Origin: Trichobilharzia regenti
Taxonomy: Eukaryota > Platyhelminthes > Trematoda > Strigeidida > Schistosomatidae
DNA: 64,000 nucleotides
Assembly (NCBI GenBank): GCA_944472135.2
Contig: OX235270.1
Span: forward strand, 131,855,632 to 131,919,631
Reading direction: 5' to 3'
Below the pieces are notes generated by a model. The model made no database searches and was not told where the DNA came from. It saw only the letters and a list, made by a program, of their open reading frames with translations. Positions 32,317 to 43,668 of the stretch are shown one piece after another. Positions within the stretch are counted from its first letter, which is position 1, and the number at the start of each line of letters is the position of its first letter. Both the position numbers and the translations under genes were made by a program.

Positions 32317-33156
32317 CTAGGTTGGAAAATCGTCGCAGAGTTCATTTGCTAACTTCCTTCTATGAGCTATATCCTCAAATCTGAACGGCAACACGCCCAT
32401 GTCATTGTATCGTAGAATATAGATGACCAACAAACACACGACATATCTCATCAACCAAGTATAGAAACAGAGTAATTTACACCAAAGATAATAACATTCA
32501 AATAGTAACTTGAAACTAGAAATGCCTTTATTCGTGCAAGTCAATTTAACAATAACTCTCTCCTTTACACTTGGCTTATCCACACTAAACTGACCATTGA
32601 TATTCGTCCTTTCAAACGAACTGATACTACCATAGTCATTGCACAAGATACTTGAGTTGATGGGTGTCTGTTTCATTGTGGATGACAGCACCAACGATGA
32701 CTGAGTGACACAAGGTGATGAACTTAGTGGTGGATCAGAAGCTGTTCTTTTTCGGATCTCAGATAGTTGTCCAACTGCAAGATTACCACCACTGCTGTCT
32801 TTCACTACTAGTTCGGGTTTAGCACTATCATCTGATGATAGGTGGGCTACACGCTGATCAATTACACTGACTGTCTCACAAGTATGCACACCTTCTGGAA
32901 CTGCATCTGCGTTCAATTCTACTTCACGTTGTAGTTGTACAGAACCTTTATTTAACTTAGCAGTAGTAGGCATATCCCTCATCTCATAATGATCAACCAA
33001 AGACAACTGTGAAGTATCATGATCATTATCACGAATATTCACTTTACCGTCAATTTCATCATTTTCAAACTCTTTAATAACAGAAGTAGACAATTTTGGT
33101 TCCTCCTCGCAAATCCTAAAAGGTTTTATAACTTCACTCTGACTAGTAATACCTTG
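32317..33156 (-). pseudogene. Gag-like gene, 3' half, copy A (cut by Merlin)
   Basis: Corresponds to the C-terminal part of the intact gag at 28,725-29,564, including the hydrophobic segment and the D-D-F-P-T end. The insertion at 33,157 separates it from the N-terminal half. The first methionine left on this side (33,093) opens 258 codons, but nothing suggests separate expression. Confidence 0.85.
33149..33156. repeat. Target site duplication of Merlin, left copy
   Basis: ATACCTTG, repeated at 34,053-34,060 on the other side of the insertion. The uninterrupted gag at 29,557-29,564 has it once. Confidence 0.85.
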
Positions 33157-34052
33157 GGCAAAGTTAAACTTTCGACACCACTAGCAACCAATCAGCAAAC
33201 GACCCTCAACGGATCAGTCACATTAAATAGGCATTTATGATGAATGGAAACGCGTATTTATAAAAAAGGCATAAAGAAGCATAAAACGGTTACAAGGAGT
33301 ATCTTTCTCGAATATGTGAGAGAAACATCCCCAGTTTAGCATGTGACTGTCAATGGCGAAGTCACAGCACATCCTGTACTTATATTCATCTGAACGGCTG
33401 CAAATGAGATCCTCTTCAGATCCATTTACAGCCCTTATCTTGTTTTTCAAGCGGCCCCATAAACCTTCAGTGGAATTCGTATGAGTCCTCGTAACGGGAT
33501 CCACACAGCAAACAAGTGATTGTCTCTATTTTACATGAAGCTATATCTCTGCAATGCTGGTACCACTAAACTGTTGTGACAAGACTATTCTCAGTCTCGG
33601 CAGCTGCTGCTCTCACCGGCTGTTTCAACACCCAGTAGTTGCGGATATACAAAATCTGGGTTAGGGAGCGATGCGACCTAGCGGAAAAATTTCCCATGAA
33701 ATATTAAAATTATCAGCTTGCCCTCTCTAATGCTAACACGCTTCAAACATGTAACACAACGATGAACAAATCCATCAGTTGATCTGCTATAGCTTTTAAA
33801 ATCATGATACCACCCACCACACGAACAAGTTCGCTCCTTCCGGAGCAACCCTAATTCCAGGCAATACTGGAAAACACTGTCCTCCTCGAATTGCAACCGT
33901 AAACTTGTAAGGGCACGCATTAGAAATGAATCAAGCGCTCTACAACATTGAACTACGTTCGTGAATCTCATTGGATAATTCGACATCGTTCGTAAATCTC
34001 ATTGGATAATTCGCTGATTGGTAGTTAGTGGTGCCGAAAGTTTAACTTCGCC
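33157..34052 (-). mobile_element. Merlin (IS1016-like) DNA transposon, internally deleted, copy A
   Basis: 896 bp with terminal inverted repeats: GGC[AG]AAGTTAAACTTTCG, then CACCACTA, and ACCAATCAGC at both ends, about 40 bases with a few mismatches. An 8-bp ATACCTTG duplication fits the 8-9 bp of the Merlin superfamily, which is known from schistosomes. Just inside the right end a segment containing CTCATTGGATAATTCG is tandemly repeated twice. Confidence 0.85.
33235..33986 (-). pseudogene. Merlin transposase, middle part deleted (copy A)
   Basis: Merlin transposases have an N-terminal zinc ribbon and a DDE-type core ending in H-T-N-x-x-E. The N-terminal frame (33,986-33,678) shows E-R-T-C-S-C-G-G, then H-R-C-V-T-C, then S-I-R-E-G. 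The C-terminal frame (33,504-33,235) shows D-P-V-T-R-T-H-T-N-S-T-E-G-L-W-G-R-L-K. The region between (33,505-33,677) is too short to hold the two catalytic Asp segments and is in other frames. It cannot encode a working enzyme. Movement, if any, would need a complete Merlin elsewhere. Confidence 0.8.
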
Positions 34053-35176
34053 ATACCTTGTAAACTTGTGCAGTCAGAACTGCACTCTGAAGCAATAACT
34101 TTATTCTTTGACACTCTATTCAACAATGGCTTACCAGTTGCAACTACAGACTTCTTCACCGCACCGTTATCGTCACACAATTCGGAGTCAGACCTGGAGT
34201 TTACATTTAGCTTATCACTGAACTTGCTCACTGGTTCACAGTTCACCTTTGTATGCACCTCTTGCAAACGTGTAAAACACAACCGTGTTTGTCTTGCATC
34301 TTGTAACTCATCTGTTGAGGATGTACTACGAAACCTGTTACACTCACTAGGTCTATATGCATTACTAGACATCATGGAGCTTTCTCGATAACCACCTCTC
34401 TGAGGCCTACTCGTCATCAATGATTGCATTTTGATCTCAGACTGCTCTATTCTAGGGGTGAGATGTAATAGACTGGTGAACTTGCTCATAGATTGATTGA
34501 CACTAGTATTTACCAGTTTCAGGATATCATCGAACTTTGGCTCGATACCCTCATCCTTCATACGGGAGCTTATCTTCACCCACTTCCTTTGCAGTCGAGT
34601 AGGTAGACGTCTTGCTATTACTTCTAGTATAAAACTCGAGTTGAGGTCACTCACGCGATTCATCGAAATCATTCCATTCTTGTAAATTAGCAAATTATCC
34701 AAAAACTCAGTGAGTGCCTGGGAGTCATCCTGTAATTGACCACCATTACCCTTAACAGCCTCGAATAATTTCCCTGCAATCATCGAAGGTATTCCAAACC
34801 TTTGACGTAATATGCTCATAGCCTCATCGTAGTCCTCTTTTGGCTTCATAAACTTACAACACTGTATAGCTCTTGAAGCATCTCCAGTGCAATATCTCAT
34901 CAAATACATTAACTTCAATTCATCATTTAATAAAAAACTACTCAATATGATCTCAAACTCCTTTACAAACTGTAAATAATCGGCCGGGTTTCCATCAAAA
35001 CACCGTGGTTCAAACTTAGGGAGTTTGATGTTCCTATTATCCCTGAACGGCGAAACAGTAACATCAACCATGTCATGCTTAACATCAGACACATCGTTAC
35101 AATGAACAGACAAGTCACCATGACTTACTTTCCTGTTTGTAACCAAGACACTCTGTCGCTTCTTTGACCCAGGCAT
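34053..35176 (-). pseudogene. Gag-like gene, 5' half, copy A
   Basis: Starts at M-P-G-S-K-K and keeps the BEL/Pao-type gag core (L-P-K-F-E-P-R-C-F-D-G-N-P and Y-D-E-A-M-S-I-L-R-Q-R-F-G). It then runs into Merlin sequence and stops after K-L-N-F-R-H-H. The upstream codons present in unit 1 are out of frame because of a small insertion near 35,200 (CCGAAGAAGTTCC against CCAAAAAGTTCC). Confidence 0.85.
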
Positions 35177-35332
35177 TGTTGAACTTGACCCAATTCCGAA
35201 GAAGTTCCAGATATTGCTTGTTCAAAGAGGACTTGACCGGCACCAGGAAAAATGAACGGCGACTATCCAAACTTTCACCAACTGTTTGAATCCGCCAGAT
35301 CTGTTTCTATCGTCAGAAACTGTCAGTCTCGT

Positions 35333-35676
35333 CTCATAAACCGTTAATGCCCAGCTCTCGCTACGCTCGGGCCCACGCTGCTCTTCGAAGATTTCAGAAA
35401 CGCTTAGTTATAACGGACGCAAAAACCAAAACACCGATCTGCTGCTTGTTATTTCTTTATTGTTACACCAACATATAAAAGGAATAAACGAACTAAGGTC
35501 TGTAAACAAATATTACAATAATAAATCATTGTTACTTCTGACGATGTTTCACTCTTCTTTCTGAACAGCGACCGATGAGACGATGACTGTCGTATTGATG
35601 CCTCCACGAAAATTGGGGAAGTTGATTTTGAGCAAACAACCAAGAATCGATCGTTCAATCTTCAACTCCATTGACA
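35333..35676 (-). repeat. Truncated LTR-like repeat, copy A
   Basis: The first about 345 bases of the 27,231-type repeat, starting CTCATAAACCG. It ends abruptly at ...CCATTGACA, where the complete repeat continues CTCCCCGG. Confidence 0.85.
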
Positions 35677-35689
35677 ACAGGCATAAACG

Positions 35690-36060
35690 CAATAACCTGT
35701 ACAGTGTGTAGTGGTAAATAATTCTTCAAAATTATCGACCATAAGAATCATCAGTGAACATTGGTTGCTGACCCTTAGAGCTCAGGTCGACTTGTTTAGC
35801 TGAAGGCTTCCCGTCTAGCATCCCCGCCATTTGGTACCCTGCTGTGTCACTGTCGTGAACGATAACTAGCTAGCTTAGCTTCCGCTTCAATCCGCGATTT
35901 GCTTCCAAAATATATTTCGTAATATGGACAATCGATTGTGGTCTTTTGCTTTGCCTTTGGTAAACGGATAAGTTGGAAGTTGTTGGTATAAGGTCTTGTG
36001 TTAATATACTCAGTACTGTTCGCGAACGTCATACCCTCAACTTTTAAAAGTGAACGAAAA
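35690..36060 (+). mobile_element. Gypsy solo LTR fragment, copy A
   Basis: GGTAAATAATTC, GACTTGTTTAGCTGAAGGCTT, TTGCTTCCAAAATATATTTCG, TTTTGCTTTGCCTTTGGT and GTTCGCGAACGTCATACC follow the order of the gypsy LTRs at 17.9 and 20.7 kb. No gag or pol accompanies it, so it is a solo or truncated LTR. Confidence 0.65.
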
Positions 36061-36830
36061 AACATAGCGATAGCCTTTATCTTCACTTATTTCGTATGTT
36101 GAGAGTTATTCAAAAAAGCACGTGAAATTAGATTGTTCTTTATGCACGGAAGTAGTGAATGATGACTCATCGTGCTCTGTAGAAAGTTAGATTGTTCAAT
36201 GATATTCGTCGTCGTTAACTGGTAATAATCTCTGAAACTTGCCGGACACTAATTCTTGATACATGAAAACTCGAGTTCTCTGCTGAACTGTGTCTTTCGA
36301 ATTCACACCTTTTGGGGGTTTTCGTGACTTAATGGTATCCAAGTGCCGCTACCTGGCGTCCAGTCGATTTCTGCTTGTAGTCCTCCATACCAGCCCCCTC
36401 CTGGTCAGTTTTGCTTGCAAGTGAGCAGGACTGGATACTTCAAATATCCAATATCGTTTTTGCGAGCTAGTATAAACCAATTGGATTTCTTCGTGCTCGC
36501 CTCTTGATTGTGAGTTAAAGGTTCCTGATCTTCGGTAAACTTCTGCGTAGCTCGTCCCGCCACTCGACTGTCGTAGCTTTGGTTGGCTCCAAAAGGAGTA
36601 GTGCTGAGATTAATTATATGTGGTTTGTAGTGTGAGGTGTGTTAAGACTGTTACTACTGTGAATGGAGTTGATCCTTTCACCAGTTAGTCCTTCGGTATC
36701 GTCGTCAAAAGAAAAGAGATAGTAATAGTGGATATAACTAGCGGAGTTATTCAGACTAAAAGACAGAAAAAGAAATAAGAAAACGTAACAACTTTCAGCT
36801 GATTAAATTTGAAGAATAATATGAATAATA
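36061..36830. other. Unassigned part of the tandem unit
   Basis: No frame or known repeat was recognised. It recurs as 46,573-47,342 and 57,086-57,855 in copies B and C. Confidence 0.5.
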
Positions 36831-37040
36831 TAATAATAATAATAATGATTTACTTTATTCCAAAAACAGTACTTGTGATACAGAATGGAATTTTCAGCAT
36901 TAATCACAATATTGCATCTAATTTCCTCAAATTATAAATAAAATTAATCACAGAAAATTTTCCACATTTACAATAGAGGTAGTGTCAAAAACATGCAGCA
37001 TATAAAATGGAAATAGCAATAATAATGATAACAGCTAGGG

Positions 37041-37279
37041 TAATAATAATAAGAATACAAGTGAAAATTGCCGTTGGCTTGTGCCACAGAGTTTTTTTTT
37101 TATTTTTTTGTGATATCTATGGTCGGCCTGCAAAATTTGGGCTACCGATATCCATGCTGAAAATTCCATACTTGTACCGAAAATACAGTGTGGAATCAAG
37201 CTGTAAATAAAAAAAATAAAAAAAAAAATAATAATAATAATAAGAATACAAGTGAAAATTGCCGTTGGCTTGTGCCACA
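37041..37279 (+). mobile_element. Small truncated retroelement insertion with a 48-bp target duplication, copy A
   Basis: The same 48 bases occur at 37,041-37,088 and 37,232-37,279 (beginning TAATAATAATAAG, ending GGCTTGTGCCACA). The 143 bases between end in an A-rich/AAT tail and contain CTGAAAATTCCATACTTGTACC. This is the reverse complement of the family 3' region, so the insert is a plus-strand, heavily truncated CR1-like copy. Confidence 0.7.
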
Positions 37280-37342
37280 CAGTATTGTCAATGTGGTATA
37301 GAAATCCTAACATGTTTAAAAATATTGAATATAATGTTCTTT

Positions 37343-38815
37343 CTACATGATATGGTGAAGGAAAAAAAAATAGATTACAGCCGTCATGGAGATAAGTTGG
37401 TGTTTGCAATTCTGAGAGTAGAAAACAGAGAAGTAACAGGACCATAAATATAACAGAAGTAATAAAAGTAAAACTTGAAGGTATATAAGGATGGATGGAG
37501 GAAATTGTTCATTTACTAGATGAAAAAGGTTAGTTAATTCTTGTCTGACACTATTTTCATCACATAAAATACGTGCCAAGTATGGTATCATAGACTTCTT
37601 ATACTTAGATGTGCGAGCATACAGTTTTCTGAAGTTACTCCTTGTTCTACCCGCTGAGATGCAAGGTGAAAGCTGAGAGTAAAGCGGATGCTCCAAGTCA
37701 GACAAAATCCCTTTAGCAAATTTATTGCACGAAGTCAAATGCCTATCGACAACGACGTTAACTATGTGATCCACTGGGACACCACTCACCCTACTGACAG
37801 TCTTCAGTATTCTACGAATTGTGACATAGTCTTTTTTAAGCAAACCAGGAAAGAATAAGGGTGAACAATAAAGAAGAATGGGTAGGATGCAAGAGTTTAC
37901 GAACTGTAGGATGAGGGGTTGAGTTATACCCGAGTGTCTTAACTTCTTAATGTAAAATGTCAAGCGGAATATTTTACTGGAGATTGCCAAGACATGGGAA
38001 GACCAGGAGAGATCAGAAGAGAGAATGAGTCCAAGATACTTAATTTCTGATTTGATCCCTATATCATTGTTGTCAATTTTACAACTGTCATGAGAATCGA
38101 TGACTTCTTTTAACTGTCGTTTACATCTTAAGCTGAAATCAACAGTTTGACACTTAGAAGGATTCAGTTTAAGACCGTTTGACTCAGACCATTTGCTGAC
38201 TTCCGATAGAAAGCTATTTATTTTAGTACAATCTAGCTGGGAGTTAACAGCCATTGAAACTGTTAAATCATCAGCATACTTCACAAAGTTTATTTCATCA
38301 GAGTAAGGCAAGTCGTGCAAGAAGAAAGAAAAAAGAAAAGGAGAAAGAACAGCACCTTGAGGGACACCAGCTTCAGTAGGCAATGAAGTGGAAGACTTCC
38401 CTTTATATACGGTGTACTGCTTTCTTTCTGAGAAATAGGAATGCAACCAGTTAACAGCCCAACATTCTGTTTGACTAGCAGCAAGTTTATTTAATAAGAT
38501 GTCCCTAGGGACCGAGTCGAAAGCAGATGTATAGTCTAGGAAGGCGCAACGAACAAATTTAGCCCCCTTGTCTAGACTGGAAGCAATGTTATGATATAAG
38601 ACGGCAGCTGCATCTAAAGTGCTTCTACTGTGCTTATAGGCTAATTGTTTAGGGTCATTAAAGGATTTAAGCGAAGGTTCAAGACTAAGTAAAAGTAATT
38701 TCTCCATAGTTTTCAAAAAAGGAGACGTAATAGCAATGGGTCTAAAATTGACACATGCTCCAGTAGAAGATTTAGGTATGGGTAAAACTTTAATGTACTT
38801 CCAAACGGCAGGCAC
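37343..38815 (-). pseudogene. CR1/jockey-like reverse transcriptase (first array copy)
   Basis: 490 codons from the first available Met. Motifs in order: L-P-I-P-K-S-S, F-R-P-I-A-I-T-S, L-A-Y-K-H-S-R-S-T-L-D-A, F-L-D-Y-T-S-A-F-D-S-V-P, G-V-P-Q-G-A-V-L-S-P-F-L-F, the catalytic K-Y-A-D-D-L-T-V and L-K-L-N-P-S-K-C. The frame continues upstream to about 38,985 (L-G-P-D-Y-V-P-S) with one in-frame stop near 38,940. The endonuclease and ORF1 are missing. The last part runs past the usual end (N-L-F-H-L-V-N-E-Q) into L-rich and other tail translation, so the natural stop is lost. RT catalytic residues are intact but the element is 5'-truncated. Confidence 0.8.
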
Positions 38816-38999
38816 AATATTATCGGAAAAAGATTTGTTGAATGGATCAGTAAGAGGGTGACACAGAATATCAGAACATTTTTTAAAAATAATACTAGGT
38901 ACATAATCGGGACCTAAGTTGTGGGAAGGGTTTAGAGACTAGAGGCACTTTTGAACATCATTTGTGTTAAAACCTGGAAAGGGGCTTGTCAATCACGTA

Positions 39000-39399
39000 T
39001 CATAAACCGTTAATGCCCAGCTCTCGCTACGCTCGGGCCCACGCTGCTCTTCGAAGATTTCAGAAACGCTTAGTTATAACGGACGCAAAAACCAAAACGC
39101 CGATCGGCCGCTTGATACTTGTATATTGTTACACCAACATATAAAAGGAATAAGCGAACTAAGGTCTGAAAACAAATATTACAATAATAAATCATAAGAT
39201 TACTTCTGACGATGTTTCACTCTTCTTTCTGAACAGCGACCGATGAGACGATGACTGTCGTATTGATGCCTCCGCGAAAATTGGGGAAGTTGCTTTTGAG
39301 CAAACAACCAAGAATTGATCGTTCAATCTTCAACTCCATTGACACTCCCCGGCAGAAAGGGGATCCGACCCTTTTTTCCTTCACGATCAATGCACGTTG
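39000..39399 (-). repeat. LTR-like repeat, left part, split by an RTE-like element (copy B)
   Basis: TCATAAACCGTTAATGCCC to GATCAATGCACGTTG. It continues after the insertion at about 41,746. Confidence 0.85.
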
Positions 39400-41745
39400 T
39401 CTGTCTGTCTGGATTCAACATAGAACTTGGCACCGAAGTGCAGCAGTTCGAGTTGCCACGTTCCAAACAGCACACAGAGGTAGACAAGAAGATGAGTGGA
39501 GAGAATTAATAGAGTTTGACAAATATAGTAGTGAAACAGAATGGGTAATGGTAGAAAGGAATATGAAAGATTACAGAGACTGAATACATCTGCGCCATTG
39601 ACAACGATTTTGAGCCATGTCACCTATTGTCTCCAGCCATTGATTCCTAGAGTCCCGAGGGCCCCAACCCGGAAGTCTGCATCTCCCTACCTGACTCACT
39701 TTAACTGTCAAGGATTTCATGGATTGATGCCACGTTTTTGTTTGGCCACCACTGGCTCTTTTCCAACCTGAACCTATATCAGCTAACAATGCCCATCGGG
39801 GGAGGCGGTGGTTAGGCATGCGCACCACGTGACCTAGCCATCTCAATCTATGTAACTTTATAGCCTCGTCGATTGATTTTCCCTCTTTGCCCAACACTCT
39901 ACGCCTAACGTCAACATTACTTATCTTGTGAAACCACCTAACGTGAGACAGAGATCGCAGACATCTATGATCGAAAGCAGTCAACCTTTTCATGTCTTCA
40001 ACGCGTATTGGCCATGTTTCAGAGCCATAGAGAAGGACGGAGCGAACTGATGAGCAGTACACACGTCCCTTGGTTGATAACCGGATGTCACGCCTACGCC
40101 AGAGATGGTGTAAGTCAGCGAAAGCAGCTCGAGCTTTTCGGATCCGTGCTGAGATTTCATCGCCAATCAGTCCGTTGGTGCTAATACAACTTCCCAAGTA
40201 GGTGAAGTGGTCAACATGTTCTATCACTTCCCTCCCTATCACTAAGTTAGGGGTTGACGTGGTCCAGTCCTGTAGCAGCATCTTACATTTTGCAGGGGCG
40301 AATCGCATGCCAAACATACGAAGATTGCTGCTCAAGGTGTTCAGAAGACTCTGCATTTTGTCAGCATCCTCCCCTAACAGGACTATGTCATCTGCATATT
40401 CTAAGTCCATAAGACTATTCCCTGGTAACAAGTCGATTCGTAAGTCACTACGTTCAGTTAAGGATACTTCCATTAGCATATCTATGATGAAGTTAAACAG
40501 AAATGGGGAAAGTGGACATCCCTGTCGGATACCACTGGTTGTTACTAATTCAGATGACAATTCCCCATAAGCCCTTACACGACTACGTGAGTTTGAATAG
40601 AGTGCCTTGATTAGTGCGATGTACTTTCTTGGCACTCCCTTCACAGTCAGACATTGCCATAGTACTTTTCGATCCACGGAGTCGAAGGCCGCCTTCAAGT
40701 CAAGAAATATGACAATTGTTGGACGCCGAAAGGTGTGTCTATGTTCTAGAATCTGTCGAAGAGTGAAGATATGATCTATGCACCCTCTACCTGGTCTAAA
40801 GCCTGCTTGATTTTCCCTTGTCTGTTCCTCCCGAGTTCTGCTTAGTCTATGCATGATTACTGAGCCTAGGATTTTAGAGACTATGTTCGTTAGGCTGATC
40901 CCCCTATGATTATCACACGAGGACTTGTTTCCCTTCTTGAATATCGGTATAATGAGTGACTTACCCCAGTCTGATGGTACTGTCTCTGATTCCCAGACTT
41001 TGCCTAGTACCTCAGTTAATCTACAAACTAGTATGTCACCCCCATATTTAAACACCTCCGGAATAATTCCGTCGGGTCCTACCACTTTGCCTCGTTTCAA
41101 ATTACTGATAGCTTTTGTAACCTCACCTACAGACGGCGGACCAGTGTCTATATCCCATTCGGGTACGTGGTGGATGGCGGGGAGGTTCAGTGTGGATGTA
41201 GGCAAGTTAAATTGTTCCTCAAAGTGTTCTTTCCAGCGTTCAAGGCGTCTATCCTGAGAGCTAATTAAGGAGCCATTTTTCTCAGAAATAGTCTCACTTA
41301 TGAATTGCCTTTTCCCGCCCGATTCCGTGATGAGTCTAAAGAGTTGCCTAGTGTTGCCTATCGCCAATGCTTTTTCCATCTCTTTCGCCTTTGTCACCCA
41401 CCACTGTTCACGGTCTTTGCGGAGACTTTTAGTAAGTTTCCTTTTGTGCAGCTTTCGCTCCTCATTGAATTCGGAGCTCGCCATAATAAGTCTTCTAGCA
41501 TCTATCAGTTCGGATGAGGCAGTCGAAATCCAGTGGTTTTTACTCACATTTGGATTTGTCTTATTCACAGCCTTTACAGCTGTATCTATAGCTGACTGAA
41601 TATTCTTCCAGGCTTCTCCAGGGTGAGCAGAGCTGTCGGATTCAGATATGCGTTTAGCTAGTTCTTCCTCAAATAGGGATTTAGTTTCCTGATCGAGCTG
41701 GGGGCGTAATGGTTTTACCGCCAGCTGTTTCCTACGTCCGTTCAG
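39400..41745 (-). mobile_element. RTE-like non-LTR retrotransposon, 5'-truncated, inserted in the LTR (copy B)
   Basis: Minus strand: (CAGA)n tail seen as TCTGTCTGTCTG at 39,400-39,411, 3' untranslated region to 39,570, and RT frame to about 41,745. The LTR on both sides joins as GCACGTTG / TTGG[GA]TGCCATTGCG. Confidence 0.85.
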
Positions 41746-41949
41746 TTGGGTGCCATTGCGAGAACCTGGGTCACACGGACAGAGCTGAAATGGAAAACAA
41801 ACAGAAAAGCCAACACACCACAAGCATACCCACAGCACAATCTCACACATCGCTGACGACCTGCGCCTCCAGATAGAGACCTCCTCTTGACATCTTGCAA
41901 CACAGTCTCCACTTGCTAGAATGACTCTTGCAGAATGCAAAGTGACCAT
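39571..41949 (-). CDS. RTE-like reverse transcriptase fused in frame to LTR sequence (copy B)
   Basis: 792 codons. The first about 65 residues (M-V-T-L-H-S-A-R to S-R-N-G) are translated from the LTR. The retrotransposon protein begins about T-Q-L-N-G-R-R-K and lacks the endonuclease. RT motifs: [63 protein letters not shown], the catalytic [11 protein letters not shown], and the C-terminal [11 protein letters not shown] and L-P-G-W-G-P-R-D. No stop or frameshift lies within it. Clade placement as RTE-like is from motif style and the (CAGA)n tail. Whether the fused frame is ever translated is unknown. Confidence 0.8.
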   Translation of the reverse strand: MVTLHSARVILASGDCVARCQEEVSIWRRRSSAMCEIVLWVCLWCVGFSVCFPFQLCPCDPGSRNGTQLNGRRKQLAVKPLRPQLDQETKSLFEEELAKRISESDSSAHPGEAWKNIQSAIDTAVKAVNKTNPNVSKNHWISTASSELIDARRLIMASSEFNEERKLHKRKLTKSLRKDREQWWVTKAKEMEKALAIGNTRQLFRLITESGGKRQFISETISEKNGSLISSQDRRLERWKEHFEEQFNLPTSTLNLPAIHHVPEWDIDTGPPSVGEVTKAISNLKRGKVVGPDGIIPEVFKYGGDILVCRLTEVLGKVWESETVPSDWGKSLIIPIFKKGNKSSCDNHRGISLTNIVSKILGSVIMHRLSRTREEQTRENQAGFRPGRGCIDHIFTLRQILEHRHTFRRPTIVIFLDLKAAFDSVDRKVLWQCLTVKGVPRKYIALIKALYSNSRSRVRAYGELSSELVTTSGIRQGCPLSPFLFNFIIDMLMEVSLTERSDLRIDLLPGNSLMDLEYADDIVLLGEDADKMQSLLNTLSSNLRMFGMRFAPAKCKMLLQDWTTSTPNLVIGREVIEHVDHFTYLGSCISTNGLIGDEISARIRKARAAFADLHHLWRRRDIRLSTKGRVYCSSVRSVLLYGSETWPIRVEDMKRLTAFDHRCLRSLSHVRWFHKISNVDVRRRVLGKEGKSIDEAIKLHRLRWLGHVVRMPNHRLPRWALLADIGSGWKRASGGQTKTWHQSMKSLTVKVSQVGRCRLPGWGPRDSRNQWLETIGDMAQNRCQWRRCIQSL

Positions 41950-42390
41950 GCCAGCACCTCACGATACTCTACGCACATCCTCTTATCTACTCACCACCAA
42001 TTACCACTGCAATCGCTGGTCACTCATTCTGCCTCAGTTCTAGTAGCGGTGACGCATGCGAGCCTCAGTCGTTTACACTCTTTCTCCCCGGCGTGTCGGA
42101 CCGCAGCTAACAATTATCTCCGTGTGCATTTCATTCTCAGCACTAGCCTAGCCTCCCCGGCGTATACGACCCATCTGCTGTAATTAACATCAATCAATTC
42201 TTCCATGGATGTAGAAGACTCGAAACAACTTCAGAAATAATCACGACGAAAATTACGCAATAACAACAAGACACGAAAACAACAAGTAAACACAATGAAT
42301 CCAAAATACACCAATTGATATGACACACCACACGTATATACAAATAGTACAAACAACCTCGCCGATCATGTCTTGATGGAATTCCTTTGA
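41746..42390 (-). repeat. LTR-like repeat, right part (copy B)
   Basis: Continuation of 39,000-39,399 after the insertion. The inner limit is approximate. The three tail repeats follow at about 42,387-42,840. Confidence 0.75.
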
Positions 42391-42828
42391 AGAATTGCAG
42401 GACTTACACCAGTACGCCTACAACCCATCTCAAGTTGACGATTGTAAGTTGTGGAATGTCCAGACACAAACAAGATTAACCAACAATTACATCAATTGGA
42501 ACTCACACAACTATTTAACACAAACATATGTACAATCACTACATCAAATGTTGTGGATTCCGGCATGACAAACTACCCTTGAAGAACTGTAGGACTTACA
42601 GCAGGACGCCTACATTCCTTCTCAGGTTGATGATCCAAGTGGAAGTCGTCCGGACACAAACAGAATTACCAACAGCTAGATGACAGATGATATCAATTCA
42701 GTATATACAATATGAACATATGTACAAGATCATACACCAAGCACATTGGGCTGCTCATTGATGCTCTACCCTTTGAAGAATTGTAGGACTTACAGCAGTA
42801 CGCCTACAACCCTTCTCAGGTTGACGCT

Positions 42829-43668
42829 CTAGGTTGGAAAATCGTCGCAGAGTTCATTTGCTAACTTCCTTCTATGAGCTATATCCTCAAATCTGAACGG
42901 CAACACGCCCATGTCATTGTATCGTAGAATATAGATGACCAACAAACACACGACATATCTCATCAACCAAGTATAGAAACAGAGTAATTTACACCAAAGA
43001 TAATAACATTCAAATAGTAACTTGAAACTAGAAATGCCTTTATTCGTGCAAGTCAATTTAACAATAACTCTCTCCTTTACACTTGGCTTATCCACACTAA
43101 ACTGACCATTGATATTCGTCCTTTCAAATGAACTGATACTACCATAGTCATTGCACAAGATACTTGAGTTGATGGGTGTCTGTTTCATTGTGGATGACAG
43201 CACCAACGATGACTGAGTGACACAAGGTGATGAACTTAGTGGTGGATCAGAAGCTGTTCTTTTTCGGATCTCAGATAGTTGTCCAACTGCAAGATTACCA
43301 CCACTGCTGTCTTTCACTACTAGTTCGGGTTTAGCACTATCATCTGATGATAGGTGGGCTACACGCTGATCAATTACACTGACTGTCTCACAAGTATGCA
43401 CACCTTCTGTAACTGCATCTGCGTTCAATTCTACTTCACGTTGTAGTTGTACAGAACCTTTATTTAACTTAGCAGTAGTAGGCATATCCCTCATCTCATA
43501 ATGATCAACCAAAGACAACTGTGAAGTATCATGATCATTATCACGAATATTCACTTTACCGTCAACTTCATCATTTTCAAACTCTTTAATAACAGAAGTA
43601 GACAATTTTGGTTCCTCCTCGCAAATCCTAAAAGGTTTTATAACTTCACTCTGACTAGTAATACCTTG
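42829..43668 (-). pseudogene. Gag-like gene, 3' half, copy B
   Basis: As for 32,317-33,156. It differs from copy A at a few bases (for example the E/T change in A-V-T-E-G-V-H-T) and shares these with copy C. Confidence 0.85.

Larger units (their letters stand above)
31237..37443. repeat. Tandem array, partial copy A
   Basis: Homologous to 41,749-47,955 and 52,261-58,468. From about 33.1 kb rightwards it is indistinguishable by eye from copy B. To the left it shows scattered substitutions, for example T at 33,054 where B and C have C. The right end at 37,443 is defined by the point where copy C stops. Confidence 0.9.
36832..38985 (-). mobile_element. CR1/jockey-like retrotransposon, 5'-truncated
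   Basis: Minus-strand element with its (ATT)n tail at about 36,832-36,855, a 3' untranslated region containing a small secondary insertion, and an RT frame up to about 38,985. It is cut at 38,999 by the LTR-like repeat. Confidence 0.75.

Noticed and set aside
37035..37445. 136-codon hydrophobic frame as a membrane protein
   Set aside because: It is a translation of A/T-rich retrotransposon 3' sequence and overlaps the AAT tail and a secondary insertion.
40202..42183. Plus-strand frames opposite the RTE-like RT
   Set aside because: They are antisense shadows of a 792-codon frame with clear RT motifs.
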